The notes under the pieces were generated by a model. The model was not told where the DNA came from and made no database searches. It was given only the letters and a program-made list of their open reading frames with translations. A stretch of 64,000 nucleotides of DNA, from assembly GCA_963708325.1 (NCBI GenBank), contig OY970203.1, positions 1,860,001-1,924,000 on the forward strand, given 5' to 3'. Positions 56,132 through 64,000 of this stretch are shown here, piece after piece. How positions within the stretch are numbered: the first letter of the stretch is position 1; each line of letters begins with the position of its first letter. Source of the stretch: G963708325 sp963708325 (lineage in GTDB: Bacteria; Actinomycetota; Thermoleophilia; Solirubrobacterales; 70-9). Both the position numbers and the translations under genes were made by a program.

Positions 56132-56692
56132 GTGCTCATCGCGATCATCGTGATCGTCGCGATCGTCGTCATCGCGGCCCTCGCCTACATAGCGATCCGC
56201 AACAGCATGATCGGCTCGCGCAACCGCGTGGACGAGTCCTGGAGCGGGATCGACGTGCAGCTCAAGCGCCGGCACGACCTCGTCCCCAACCTGGTCGAGA
56301 CGGTGAAGGGCTACGCCGCGCACGAGCGTCAGACCTTCGAGAACGTGACCGAGGCGCGCGCCGAGGCGATGAAGGCGCAGGGCCCCGCCCAGGCCGGCCC
56401 GGCCGAGGCGAAGCTGACATCGATGCTGGGCGACCTGCGTGCGATCGCGGAGAACTACCCGCAGCTTCGCGCCACCGAGAACTTCCAGCAGCTCACGAAC
56501 AACCTCTCGGAGCTGGAGGACGAGATCCAGGCCGCGCGGCGGATCTACAACTCCAACGTGCAGGCCTACAACACGAAGATCCAGATCTTCCCGAACTCGA
56601 TCATCGCCAACCAGGGCGGCTTCACCGCCCGCGAGTTCTTCGAGATCGACTCCGCCGCCGAGCGCGAGCCGGTCCAGGTCTCCTTCTCCTAG
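56132..56692 (+). CDS. LemA family protein
   Basis: It has 186 residues from a GTG 6 nt after a TAGGAT box (56120-56125), so probably leaderless. One N-terminal membrane helix is followed by the helical LemA domain: NRVDESWSGIDVQLKRRHDL, VPNLVETVKGYAAHE, ATENFQQLTNNLSELEDEI, ARRIYNSNVQAYNTKIQIFP. LemA proteins are widespread and of uncertain function, possibly in membrane or envelope stress. It lies directly before the mce operon but has its own promoter. Confidence 0.93.
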   Translation: MLIAIIVIVAIVVIAALAYIAIRNSMIGSRNRVDESWSGIDVQLKRRHDLVPNLVETVKGYAAHERQTFENVTEARAEAMKAQGPAQAGPAEAKLTSMLGDLRAIAENYPQLRATENFQQLTNNLSELEDEIQAARRIYNSNVQAYNTKIQIFPNSIIANQGGFTAREFFEIDSAAEREPVQVSFS

Positions 56693-56790
56693 CTGTTCGG
56701 CGGACGCGCGCGGGCCGTCGCGAGCGGACGCGCCCGGCGACCCGGCGGGCGGCCCCAGGCGCCCCCAGGGCCCCTTTTTCGCTGCGTCCC

Positions 56791-56849
56791 AGGCACGCTT
56801 AACACGAACTCAACGTGCCTCAGGCATGAGCGCCGATTTCGTGCCTGAG
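56791..56849. promoter_or_regulatory. Cluster of AGGCA/TGCCT boxes upstream of the mce operon
   Basis: Four half-sites alternate in orientation: AGGCACG (56791-56797), CGTGCCT (56814-56820), AGGCA (56822-56826) and TGCCTGAG (56842-56849). The second and third form the palindrome TGCCTCAGGCA (56816-56826); CTCAGGCA and TGCCTGAG form a second 8-bp inverted repeat. The cluster sits 29 nt upstream of the -35 of the mce promoter, a typical position for a regulator. The rest of the 275-nt gap after lemA holds a GC-rich run followed by CTTTTTC near 56774, a possible weak terminator. Confidence 0.55.
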
Positions 56850-56877
56850 ATCGCGATTTTCGTGCGCAGGTTCAGCT

Positions 56878-56907
56878 TTGACACCCGTCGAACCCGATTG
56901 GTACGTT
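56878..56907 (+). promoter_or_regulatory. Promoter of the mce operon
   Basis: TTGACA (56878-56883, consensus) and TACGTT (56902-56907) are separated by 18 nt. The leader to the first mce GTG would be about 55 nt. Confidence 0.65.
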
Positions 56908-56967
56908 CGCCCGGCCTGCCAAAGGGGCCTCCACGCAGGCGGAAGGTAAGGGTAGGAAAGAGAGCAC

Positions 56968-58395
56968 GTGCCAAGATCGTCCGTTGTAGGAAGGATCGCT
57001 GCGATCGCCGCAGTCGTGGGCGCCGTGATCGTGGTGATCCTCCTGCTGATGGGCGGCGGCGGGGCTTACACCGTCACCGCCGAGTTCCAGAACGCCTCGC
57101 AGCTGGTGAAGGGAAACCAGGTCGAGGTCGCGGGCGTCCCGGCCGGCAAGGTCACCAGCATCTCGCTCGGCGACCAGGGCCAGGCCCTGGTGAAGATGGA
57201 GGTCAGCGACTCCTACGCGCCGCTGCGCCGCGGCACGACCGCGACCGTGCGCTCCTCCTCGCTCTCGGGGATCGCCAACCGCTACGTCCAGCTCGACCTG
57301 CCTCCTGAGAACCGCGCCGGCGCGCCGATCCCCGATGGCGGCACGATGGGCCAGTCGGAGACGGTCTCCGAGGTCGACCTCGACCAGCTCTTCAACAGCC
57401 TCTCGAAGAAGGACATCGCCAACCTCAAGAACGTGATCAAGGGGTTCGCCCGCTCCTACGACGGCGTCGGGCCCCAGGCGAACCGCGGCTTCTACTACCT
57501 GAACCCGTTCCTCTCCACCTCGCGGCGGGTGTTCGCGGAGCTGACCCGCGACCAGCGCCGCTTCGAGTCGTTCATCGTCGACGCCGCCAGCCTCACCGGG
57601 GCGCTCGCCTCGCGCAAGTCCGACATCTCGCTGCTCGTCCACAACCTCAACCTGATGATGGGCGCGATCGGACGCCAGGCGGCGTCGCTGCAGCGCTCGG
57701 TCGCCCTGCTGCCGCCGACCCTGCGCGAGTTCAACACCACCTTCGTCAACCTGCGGGCGACGCTCAACGACCTCGACCCACTGGTCAACGCCTCGAAGCC
57801 GGTGGCGAAGAAGCTGAAGCCCTTCTTCGCCCTGTTCCGCCAGGCCGCCGCCGACGCCGTGCCGACGATCCGCTCGCTCGACGCCGCCATCTCTGCGCCC
57901 GGCCCCGCCAACGACCTCACCGACCTCACGCAGCTGCAGATCCCGCTGGCCAAGATCGCGGTCGGGCCGGTGGTCAGAAACGGGTCGCCGCCCTCGTTCT
58001 CCCTCACTCCCTGCCCCGCCCCCTCGGGCAAGCGCTGCGGCGCCCTGCCGGAAAGCCGCTTCGCGCTCAACGACTCGCTCCCCTCGCTCTCCTTCTTCCG
58101 GCCCTACGTGACGATCGAGGGGGTCAGCGGCTGGTTCGACGACTTCGGCCACTCCGGCGTCTATGACGCCAACGGCGGCATCGGCCGGATCTCGACCACC
58201 TTCAACATCTTCAGCCCCAGCCTGGTGCCGATTCCGATCGGCAATGCCGCCGACCTGGAGGCCGCCGGCCTCGACACCGGCAACTACAAGCGCTGCCCCG
58301 GATCGAACGAGCGCGACCCCGGCGACGGCTCGACTCCGTTCACCGACGGCGGCAACCTCAACTGCGACCCCAGCCAGGTGCCGCCGGGACCATGA
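56968..58395 (+). CDS. MCE-family (MlaD-like) lipid-transport protein 1
   Basis: MCE proteins form extracytoplasmic tubes or rings that carry lipids to a YrbE/MlaE permease. It has 475 residues from a GTG. A membrane helix (about residues 8-28) is followed by the MCE domain (YTVTAEFQNASQLVKGNQVE, VAGVPAGKVTSISL, YAPLRRGTTATVRSSSLSG, NRYVQLDL). The rest is a long helical region and a Cys-containing C-terminus. It is the first gene after the operon promoter. No yrbE permease gene precedes it. Confidence 0.92.
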   Translation: MPRSSVVGRIAAIAAVVGAVIVVILLLMGGGGAYTVTAEFQNASQLVKGNQVEVAGVPAGKVTSISLGDQGQALVKMEVSDSYAPLRRGTTATVRSSSLSGIANRYVQLDLPPENRAGAPIPDGGTMGQSETVSEVDLDQLFNSLSKKDIANLKNVIKGFARSYDGVGPQANRGFYYLNPFLSTSRRVFAELTRDQRRFESFIVDAASLTGALASRKSDISLLVHNLNLMMGAIGRQAASLQRSVALLPPTLREFNTTFVNLRATLNDLDPLVNASKPVAKKLKPFFALFRQAAADAVPTIRSLDAAISAPGPANDLTDLTQLQIPLAKIAVGPVVRNGSPPSFSLTPCPAPSGKRCGALPESRFALNDSLPSLSFFRPYVTIEGVSGWFDDFGHSGVYDANGGIGRISTTFNIFSPSLVPIPIGNAADLEAAGLDTGNYKRCPGSNERDPGDGSTPFTDGGNLNCDPSQVPPGP

Positions 58396-60077
58396 GGCGG
58401 ATCGCGCTCATAGTCGCCCTGATCGCCGCCACGGTGGGGTGGATTGTGCAGTCGGCCGGCGCCGACGGCGATCACACCTACAGGGTCGAGTTGGACAACG
58501 CCTTCGGCCTGGTCACCGGGTCGGACGTGAAGATCGCGGGCGTCAAGGCCGGCTCGATCACCGGCCTCGACGTGAACGCCGCCAAGCGCGCGGTGGTCAC
58601 GGTGAAGGTCTCCGGGCCGTTCGCGAACTGGAAGAAGGACGCCTCCTGCTCGGCCGAGCCCCAGTCGCTGATCGCGGAGTTCTTCCTCGACTGCCAGCCG
58701 GGCACCTCCCCCGAGCCGCTGCCGGACAACTTCGTGCCGGTTCGCCACACGACGACGACTGTCCAGAACGACCTCGTCAACAACACGCTGCGCGAGCCGT
58801 TCAAGCGGCGCCTGCAGCTGATCATCAACGAGTTCGGCACGGCGCTCGCCGGCAACTCCGACAACCTCAACGCCGCGATCCGGCGCGGCGCGCCGGCCCT
58901 GAACGCCACCGAGAAGGTGCTGGCGGTGCTCGGACGCCAGAACAAGGTGATCCGCGACCTCAACGTCAACTCCGACACGATCATCAGCAAGCTCGCGGCG
59001 AACCGCCAGAACGTCCTGCGCTTCATCGACACGGCGACGGCCTCGGCGACGGCCACCGCCCAGGAGCGCACTGCCCTCGCCGCCGACTTCCACCTGCTGC
59101 CGACCACGCTGTCGCGCCTGCGGGCCTCGCTGGTCGCGCTCGGCCACGTCGCCGACCAGCAGACCCCGCTGCTCAGCGACCTCGACCGCTCCGCCGGGCA
59201 GCTGTTCACGCTGTCGCGCAACCTGCCGGGGTTCGCGGACGCGTCCCGGACCTCGCTGATCTCGCTCGGCGATGCCGCTGTGGTCGGCCAGCGCGCGCTC
59301 ACCAAGGCCGAGCAGACCGGCGTGATCGATCAGCTGAAGAAGGCAAGCGTCAATGCCTTCCCCGCCGCCAAGCAGATCGCCGACTTCCTGGTCGCTCTCG
59401 ACGACCCGAAGCGGGCGGTCGAGGTGGACGCCCGCGCCGCCCGCGACACAGGTCGCCCGGCGCCCACCGGCTACACCGGGCTCGAGGGACTGCTCAACTA
59501 CGCCTACTACCAGACGACGGCGATCAACCAGTACGACCAGGTCGGCCACCTCCTGCACTTCATCATCGAGGGCAGCTTCCCCGGCATCGGCGGAAGCCAG
59601 TGCTCGGAATACAACGCCAACCAGGCGTGGCCGACGCAGAGCGGCACGCTCACCACCAACCCGCGCTCCGCCGCGCGCTGCGTCTCGATCGTCGGCGACA
59701 AGCAGCCCGACATCAACTACAAGCTGAACCTGCCGCCCTACAGCGGCGGCGTCTGCCGCTACGGCAGCACCGACACCACGCTCTGCAACCCGACCAACCC
59801 GCGCCAGGCGCGGGCGGTGTCGCCGGCCGCCGCCGCTCCGCCCGGCGGAGCCACGCCGACCACGCCAGGCCTGCCCAACCTGCCCCAGCTTCCCAACCTG
59901 CCCAACCTGCCCAACGTGCCCGGCTTGCCGAAGGGGCTGAACGACGTCCTCGGCCTCCAGAACGGCAGCCCGGCCGAGCTCAAGCAGCTCAAGCGCCTGC
60001 AGCAGCGCGGGCTGCTGCCGCGCAAGGGGGGCGACGCCGCCGCCAACGACCTCCTCAGCTTCCTGTTCGCCAACTGA
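58392..60077 (+). CDS. MCE-family lipid-transport protein 2
   Basis: It has 561 residues; the ATG overlaps the previous stop (ATGA). An N-terminal membrane helix (RRIALIVALIAATVGWIVQS) is followed by a short MCE domain (YRVELDNAFGLVTGSDVKIA, GVKAGSITGLDV), a long helical part (residues about 130-330) and a C-terminal region with repeated LPNLP units (LPQLPNLPNLPNVPGLPKGL). The last part is Leu/Gln-rich. It probably forms one protomer of a hetero-hexamer with its neighbours. Confidence 0.9.
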   Translation: MRRIALIVALIAATVGWIVQSAGADGDHTYRVELDNAFGLVTGSDVKIAGVKAGSITGLDVNAAKRAVVTVKVSGPFANWKKDASCSAEPQSLIAEFFLDCQPGTSPEPLPDNFVPVRHTTTTVQNDLVNNTLREPFKRRLQLIINEFGTALAGNSDNLNAAIRRGAPALNATEKVLAVLGRQNKVIRDLNVNSDTIISKLAANRQNVLRFIDTATASATATAQERTALAADFHLLPTTLSRLRASLVALGHVADQQTPLLSDLDRSAGQLFTLSRNLPGFADASRTSLISLGDAAVVGQRALTKAEQTGVIDQLKKASVNAFPAAKQIADFLVALDDPKRAVEVDARAARDTGRPAPTGYTGLEGLLNYAYYQTTAINQYDQVGHLLHFIIEGSFPGIGGSQCSEYNANQAWPTQSGTLTTNPRSAARCVSIVGDKQPDINYKLNLPPYSGGVCRYGSTDTTLCNPTNPRQARAVSPAAAAPPGGATPTTPGLPNLPQLPNLPNLPNVPGLPKGLNDVLGLQNGSPAELKQLKRLQQRGLLPRKGGDAAANDLLSFLFAN

Positions 60078-60115
60078 TGACCGCGACTCACACAAATAGC
60101 GAGGCACGAGGATGA
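60077..60115 (+). CDS. Twelve-codon ORF bridging two mce genes
   Basis: The ATG at 60077 overlaps the stop of MCE 2 (TGATG) and the TGA at 60113-60115 overlaps the ATG of MCE 3 (ATGA). The ORF reads MTATHTNSEARG. It could keep ribosomes moving between the two genes, where GAGGCACGAGGATG also offers a site. There is no evidence for a functional peptide. Confidence 0.4.
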   Translation: MTATHTNSEARG

Positions 60116-61779
60116 CCGGCCGCGGCCGCGTGCAGTCGATCGCCGCCTCGCCGACGATGGTCGGGGCGATCACCACGCTGATCATCATCGTCGCCGTCTT
60201 CCTCGCCTACAACGCGAACAACGGCCTTCCCTTCGTGCCCGTCTACCGCGTCTCGGCGATCGTCCCCAACGCCGCCCGCCTGGTCCGCAACAACGAGGTT
60301 CGGATCGGCGGCCACCGCGTCGGCGTGGTCGAGTCGATCGACACCGTCCGTGACCCGGAGACCGGCCAGGCGGCGGCGAAGCTCAACCTGAAGCTCGACA
60401 AGTCGGTGCAGCCGCTGCCCGCCGACACCAAGGTGCGGGTCCGCTACCGGTCCTCGTTCGGGCTCAAGTACCTGGAGCTGACGCGCGGCACCGGGAAGGA
60501 GCTGCCCGAGGGCGCCACGATCCCGATCCGCAACGCGGTCCCGCAGACCGAGTTCGACGACATCGCCAACACGTTCGACACCAAGACGCGGGAGAACGTG
60601 CGGATCAACCTGGAGGGCTACGGCAACGCCTTCGCGGCGCGCGGCGCCTCGCTGAACGAGGCGATCCAGGCGCTCAACCCGGTGTTCCTGCACCTCGAGC
60701 CGGTCGCGCGCATCCTGATCCAGCCGGGCACCCGGCTGGAGAACTTCTTCCGCAGCCTCGGCCGCACCGCCGAGATCGTGGCGCCCGTCGCCGACGCCCA
60801 GTCGCAGCTGTTCACCAACATGGCGACCACCTTCGCCGCGATCTCGCAGAACCCCGAGGCCCTGAAGGCGGGGATCGCGGAGGGCGTGCCCACCCAGTTG
60901 ACGGCGATCCGCGTCCTGCCGTTCCAGACGCAGTTCCTGGAGCGGTTCGCCCACCTGTCGCGGATCCTGAAGCCGGGGGTGCGCGAGCTGCGGATCGCGC
61001 TGCCGTCGCTCAATGCGGCGATCAAGGTGGGAACGCCGGTGCTGCTGCGCACCCCGGCGGTGAACGCGGAGCTCAAGCGCGTGTTCACCGAGCTTCAGCA
61101 GCTCGTCGAGCAGCCGGAGACCAAGATCACGCTGACGCGGCTCACCGACACGTTCAACACTGCCAACTCGGCGGTGGGCACTATCGCCCCGTACGAGACC
61201 GTCTGCAGCTACTGGAACTACTGGTTCACGTTCCTGCCCGAGCACATCAGCGAGGCCGACATCGTGCCGCCCGGCGCCCAGATCGGCACCACGCAGCGCG
61301 TCTCGCTGGTCAACCCGCCCTCGAACCTCGCCGGGTCGCCGCCGCTCGTGCAGGGCCCGCTCGCCGGCTACTCGGGCATCCAGGCGAACGGCAAGGAGGT
61401 CTTCACCGCCCCCTACAGCGGCCCGCCGAGCGGCGGCACCAGCCCGGCCACGGCGAACCCGCCGGCTGGCAGCGAGGGGCCGGCGATCCCGGGGGTCGCG
61501 CCCTTCCCCGGCCGCTTCGAGCCGCACACGCTGCCGATCCTGCACGGCAACCCCTACGCGCCCGCGGGCAGCTCCACGTCGCCCAACTGCCAGCCCGGCC
61601 AGACCGGCTACGCGCTCGGCCAGGCGCTCGCCCCCGGCCAGCCCCCCGCCAACCCGACGTTCGGGATCCCCAACATCGCCGCCGCCGCCCACGTGGGGGT
61701 GCTCGGCAAGACCGACCTCAAGTTCGACCAGGCGGGCAAGCGCTACTTCCAGAGCTTCCTGCCCGGGACCACACCGTGA
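60112..61779 (+). CDS. MCE-family lipid-transport protein 3
   Basis: It has 555 residues. The N-terminus MTGRGRVQSIAASPTMVGAI leads into a membrane helix (TTLIIIVAVFLAYNANNGLP), then the MCE domain (YRVSAIVPNAARLVRNNEVR, IGGHRVGVVESI, KVRVRYRSSFGLKYLEL). A long helical region follows, then a Pro/Gly-rich extracytoplasmic C-terminus with a few cysteines. Its stop overlaps the next GTG (GTGA). Confidence 0.92.
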   Translation: MTGRGRVQSIAASPTMVGAITTLIIIVAVFLAYNANNGLPFVPVYRVSAIVPNAARLVRNNEVRIGGHRVGVVESIDTVRDPETGQAAAKLNLKLDKSVQPLPADTKVRVRYRSSFGLKYLELTRGTGKELPEGATIPIRNAVPQTEFDDIANTFDTKTRENVRINLEGYGNAFAARGASLNEAIQALNPVFLHLEPVARILIQPGTRLENFFRSLGRTAEIVAPVADAQSQLFTNMATTFAAISQNPEALKAGIAEGVPTQLTAIRVLPFQTQFLERFAHLSRILKPGVRELRIALPSLNAAIKVGTPVLLRTPAVNAELKRVFTELQQLVEQPETKITLTRLTDTFNTANSAVGTIAPYETVCSYWNYWFTFLPEHISEADIVPPGAQIGTTQRVSLVNPPSNLAGSPPLVQGPLAGYSGIQANGKEVFTAPYSGPPSGGTSPATANPPAGSEGPAIPGVAPFPGRFEPHTLPILHGNPYAPAGSSTSPNCQPGQTGYALGQALAPGQPPANPTFGIPNIAAAAHVGVLGKTDLKFDQAGKRYFQSFLPGTTP

Positions 61780-63773
61780 ACCCGCGACACAACCATCGGC
61801 TCCCCACGCCCGCGATCGGGGTGATCGCCGTGCTGCTGGTCGCGATGCTCTTCTACTTCGCCTTCACCCGGCAGCTGCCCTGGCACCACGGCTACACGGT
61901 CAAGGCGGTCTTCAGCAACGCCCAGAACCTGCGCGTCAACAGCCCCGTGCGCGAGGCCGGCGTCACCGTCGGCAAGGTGACCGGCGTCTCGGACGTCAAG
62001 GACCAGAACGGCCGGGGCACGCAGGCCGCGATCGTGTCGATGGAGATCTCCGACAAGGGCCGGCCGATCAAGGAGGACGCGACGCTGAAGCTGCGGCCGC
62101 GCCTCTTCCTCGAGGGCAACCTCTTCGTCGACGTGCACACGGGCACGCCGGAGGCGCGCGAGGCCCCCGACGGCTACACGATCCCGATCAACCAGACGTC
62201 CGTCTCGGTGCAGTTCGACCAGGTGCTGACGGCGCTGCAGTCGAACACGCGCGAGTCCCTCGACATCCTGCTGAAGGAGCTGGGGAACGCGTTCGAGAAG
62301 TACGGCGGCGCCGAGGGCTTCAACGAGCTCTACCGGACCTCCCCGGTCGCCTACAAGACCACCGCCCAGGTCAACGAGGCGGTGCTCGGCACGCAGCCGC
62401 ACGACCTCTCCGGCCTGATCAAGTCGTTCGACAAGGTGATCCGCGGCCTCGACGCAAACGAGACCCAGCTCAAGGACCTGGTCACCAACTTCCGCATCGT
62501 CACCGGCTCGTTCGCCGCCCAGAGCTCGGCGCTCGAGCAGGCGATCGCGGAGCTGCCCGGCGTGCTCGAGATCGCCCAGCCCACCCTGGTTCACCTCAAC
62601 CAGGCGTTCCCGCCGCTGCGCGCTTTCGCGCGCGAGATCCTGCCCGGTGTGCGCACCACTCCGGCCACGCTCAACGCCGCCACCCCATGGATCAAGCAGG
62701 TGCGGCTGCTGGTCGCGCCGAGCGAGCTGGGCGGCCTCGCGAACGACCTGGCGCGCGCGGCGCCCCCCCTTGCCCTGCTCACCCAGCGCCAGATCCCCTT
62801 CATGAACCAGATCCGGGCGGTGTCCAGCTGCTTCAACAACGTCGTGATCCCGTGGAGCAACGACCGCGTCCAGCTGGCCGCCAACTCGCCCGACCCGAAC
62901 AGCGGCGCTCCCAACTTCCTCTCCCAGAGCACCGTGTCGGAGGAGACCGGCTACGGGCTCGCCGGGATCGCCGGCGAGAGCCGCTCCGGCGACGGCAACG
63001 GCCAGTACATCAAGGTGGGCGCGGGCGGCGGCGCGAACACGCTCGCCACCGTCACCCCGCACGTCAACTTCGTCCAGAGCCCGGCGAACATGTTCGGGAT
63101 CCTGCTGTTCCCGATCCTCGGCACGGAGCCGCCGTTCGCCTCCTCGGCGAAGACGAAGTTCCGCCCGGGCGTGCCCTGCGAGAACCAGCAGAAGCCCGAC
63201 CTGAGCTTCTCCCCGTCCGCGGCGCCCGGCCCGGCGCCGCCGCAGCCGCGCAAGGCGAGCGCGAGCACCTCGCCGGAGCTGCAGAAGTTCATGGACCAGG
63301 CCCGCAAGCTCTACCTCGAGGGCCAGAAGGTCGGCGCGCTTGGCAAGGTCCCGGCCCGCCAGAGCGGCACGACGACCACCGACACGACGACGACGGACAC
63401 GACGACCACGGACACGACGACGGACACGACGACCACGGACACGACGACGGACACGACCGCCACCACGGGCGCCGCAGATGCCGCGACCACCGACACGACC
63501 ACGACCGACACGACGAGCACCGACACGACGAGCACCAACGGCAACGGCGGCACCGCGGCGGCCGGACAGCAGCCGCCGACCGTGACCCTTGCCAAGTACC
63601 TGCAGGACCTGACGAAGTTCTTCGACACGCTGCCCAAGTACGAGGCCCTGATCCAGCGGCTGACCGGCTTCCCCGTGATCACGCCCGGGGCTGACGCCGC
63701 GACGACCACCACGACGACGACGACGACCACGCCGACGACGACGACGACCACGCCGACCACGACGACGCCATGA
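61776..63773 (+). CDS. MCE-family lipid-transport protein 4 with Thr/Asp repeat tail
   Basis: It has 665 residues. The membrane helix (TPAIGVIAVLLVAMLFYFAF) precedes an MCE domain (YTVKAVFSNAQNLRVNSPVR, EAGVTVGKVTGVSDV, DATLKLRPRLFLEGNLFVDV). After the helical part, residues about 530-590 are repeats of TTTD/TTTTD, and the C-terminus is almost pure Thr with a few Pro. Such tails may be extended, wall-spanning or glycosylated segments. The stop overlaps the next ATG. Confidence 0.92.
   Translation: MNPRHNHRLPTPAIGVIAVLLVAMLFYFAFTRQLPWHHGYTVKAVFSNAQNLRVNSPVREAGVTVGKVTGVSDVKDQNGRGTQAAIVSMEISDKGRPIKEDATLKLRPRLFLEGNLFVDVHTGTPEAREAPDGYTIPINQTSVSVQFDQVLTALQSNTRESLDILLKELGNAFEKYGGAEGFNELYRTSPVAYKTTAQVNEAVLGTQPHDLSGLIKSFDKVIRGLDANETQLKDLVTNFRIVTGSFAAQSSALEQAIAELPGVLEIAQPTLVHLNQAFPPLRAFAREILPGVRTTPATLNAATPWIKQVRLLVAPSELGGLANDLARAAPPLALLTQRQIPFMNQIRAVSSCFNNVVIPWSNDRVQLAANSPDPNSGAPNFLSQSTVSEETGYGLAGIAGESRSGDGNGQYIKVGAGGGANTLATVTPHVNFVQSPANMFGILLFPILGTEPPFASSAKTKFRPGVPCENQQKPDLSFSPSAAPGPAPPQPRKASASTSPELQKFMDQARKLYLEGQKVGALGKVPARQSGTTTTDTTTTDTTTTDTTTDTTTTDTTTDTTATTGAADAATTDTTTTDTTSTDTTSTNGNGGTAAAGQQPPTVTLAKYLQDLTKFFDTLPKYEALIQRLTGFPVITPGADAATTTTTTTTTTPTTTTTTPTTTTP
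63367..63540 (+). repeat. ACGACGACGGAC-type tandem repeats inside MCE gene 4
   Basis: Imperfect units of 12-15 bp such as ACGACGACGGAC and ACGACCACGGAC repeat over about 170 bp, encoding TTTD/TTTTD units. In-frame length changes by slippage are likely between strains. Confidence 0.8.
63700..63771 (+). repeat. ACG/ACC triplet tract at the end of MCE gene 4
   Basis: It is a near-pure run of ACC and ACG triplets, interrupted by CCG codons, encoding poly-Thr with a few Pro. It extends to the stop codon, which overlaps the start of the next MCE gene. Confidence 0.8.
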
Positions 63774-64000
63774 CCGTCGCGATCCGCAAACACCTCAGGG
63801 ACTTCATCGCGATCGCGCTGCTGGTCGTGCTGGCGCTGATCGTCGCCTGGATCATCGTCCAGCAGGAGCGCCTGCGGGTGCCGGTGCTGGAGGAGAAGCC
63901 ATTCGAGCTGAAGGCGGAGCTGTCCACGGCCCAGTCGGTGACGCCCGGCCAGGGCCAGACCGTGCGCGTCGCCGGCGTGCGGATCGGGGACATCCAGAAG
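63770..64000 (+). CDS. MCE-family lipid-transport protein 5 (3' end cut by window)
   Basis: The first 77 residues are visible: a basic start (MTVAIRKHLRDF), a membrane helix (IAIALLVVLALIVAWIIVQQ) and the beginning of an MCE domain (FELKAELSTAQSVTPGQGQT then VRVAGVRIGDIQK). The ATG overlaps the preceding stop (ATGA). The operon continues beyond the window. Confidence 0.9.
   Translation, partial: MTVAIRKHLRDFIAIALLVVLALIVAWIIVQQERLRVPVLEEKPFELKAELSTAQSVTPGQGQTVRVAGVRIGDIQK

Noticed and set aside
53310..56153. 947-codon frame overlapping the second beta-helix gene
   Set aside because: Only the part from 55704 has homology (the lipoprotein start). The rest is an Arg/Pro-rich shadow of the beta-helix gene.
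63367..63540. Regular short repeats that could suggest a CRISPR array
   Set aside because: Units are 12-15 bp, contiguous, in frame and without spacers; they encode a Thr/Asp tail.

Overview
The window is a gene-dense, very GC-rich stretch of bacterial chromosome. Several traits suggest a deep-branching actinobacterium, most likely of the Thermoleophilia/Solirubrobacterales type: many GTG and TTG starts, several TAnnnT boxes placed 6-10 nt ahead of start codons (leaderless-type genes), a tRNA without encoded CCA, an mce operon, a VKOR/DsbA folding system and [NiFe]-hydrogenase maturation genes. That placement is inferred from gene content and style; no marker search could be run.

Bases 1-11103 hold the S10/spc ribosomal superoperon: rplB (cut by the window edge), rpsS, rplV, rpsC, rplP, rpmC, rpsQ, rplN, rplX, rplE, rpsZ, rpsH, rplF, rplR, rpsE, rpmD, rplO, secY, adk, map. 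Several ribosomal proteins carry long charged extensions, most strikingly S17. The run is then interrupted by about 7.4 kb of secreted or accessory genes: two tandem penicillin-acylase-family hydrolases, a matrixin-like protease on the minus strand and a DJ-1/PfpI protein. It resumes at 18496 with rpmJ, rpsM, rpsK, rpsD, rpoA, rplQ and, after a small membrane-protein gene on the other strand, truA. infA, normally between map and rpmJ, is absent here. A promoter and leader with two hairpins precede rpmJ.

Bases 22569-31763 carry two seven-repeat delta-60 secreted proteins, an FTR1-type iron permease with a palindromic operator over its promoter, surE, ligA, a possible structured RNA, a PBP4-type D,D-carboxypeptidase (minus strand) and a patatin-like phospholipase preceded by a 16-bp palindrome.

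Bases 31792-40007 form one tightly coupled hydrogenase-maturation operon: hypC, a second HypC-like gene, hypD, hypE, hypA, hypB, a double-SIS protein, hypF and a NicO/RcnA-type Ni/Co transporter. No hydrogenase structural gene lies in the window.

Bases 39995-51360 are mixed: a long-chain acyl-CoA synthetase, a 60-residue IF2_N-like protein, a NIF3-family protein, an oxidative-folding set (two DsbA-like proteins and a VKOR, with tRNA-Pro(CGG) and a quinone oxidoreductase between them), two small membrane proteins, superoxide dismutase, a GMC oxidoreductase, and a polytopic membrane protein paired with a cupredoxin-like protein.

Bases 51506-56086 are a tandem duplication of a unit made of a secreted beta-helix protein and a small lipoprotein; the second lipoprotein gene is frameshifted. 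lemA follows, then an mce operon (five MCE proteins, the last cut by the window end) behind a strong promoter and a cluster of AGGCA/TGCCT boxes. A dispersed repeat of about 50 bp occurs four times, three of them directly after a stop codon; in the fourth it supplies the start codon and N-terminus of the GMC oxidoreductase.
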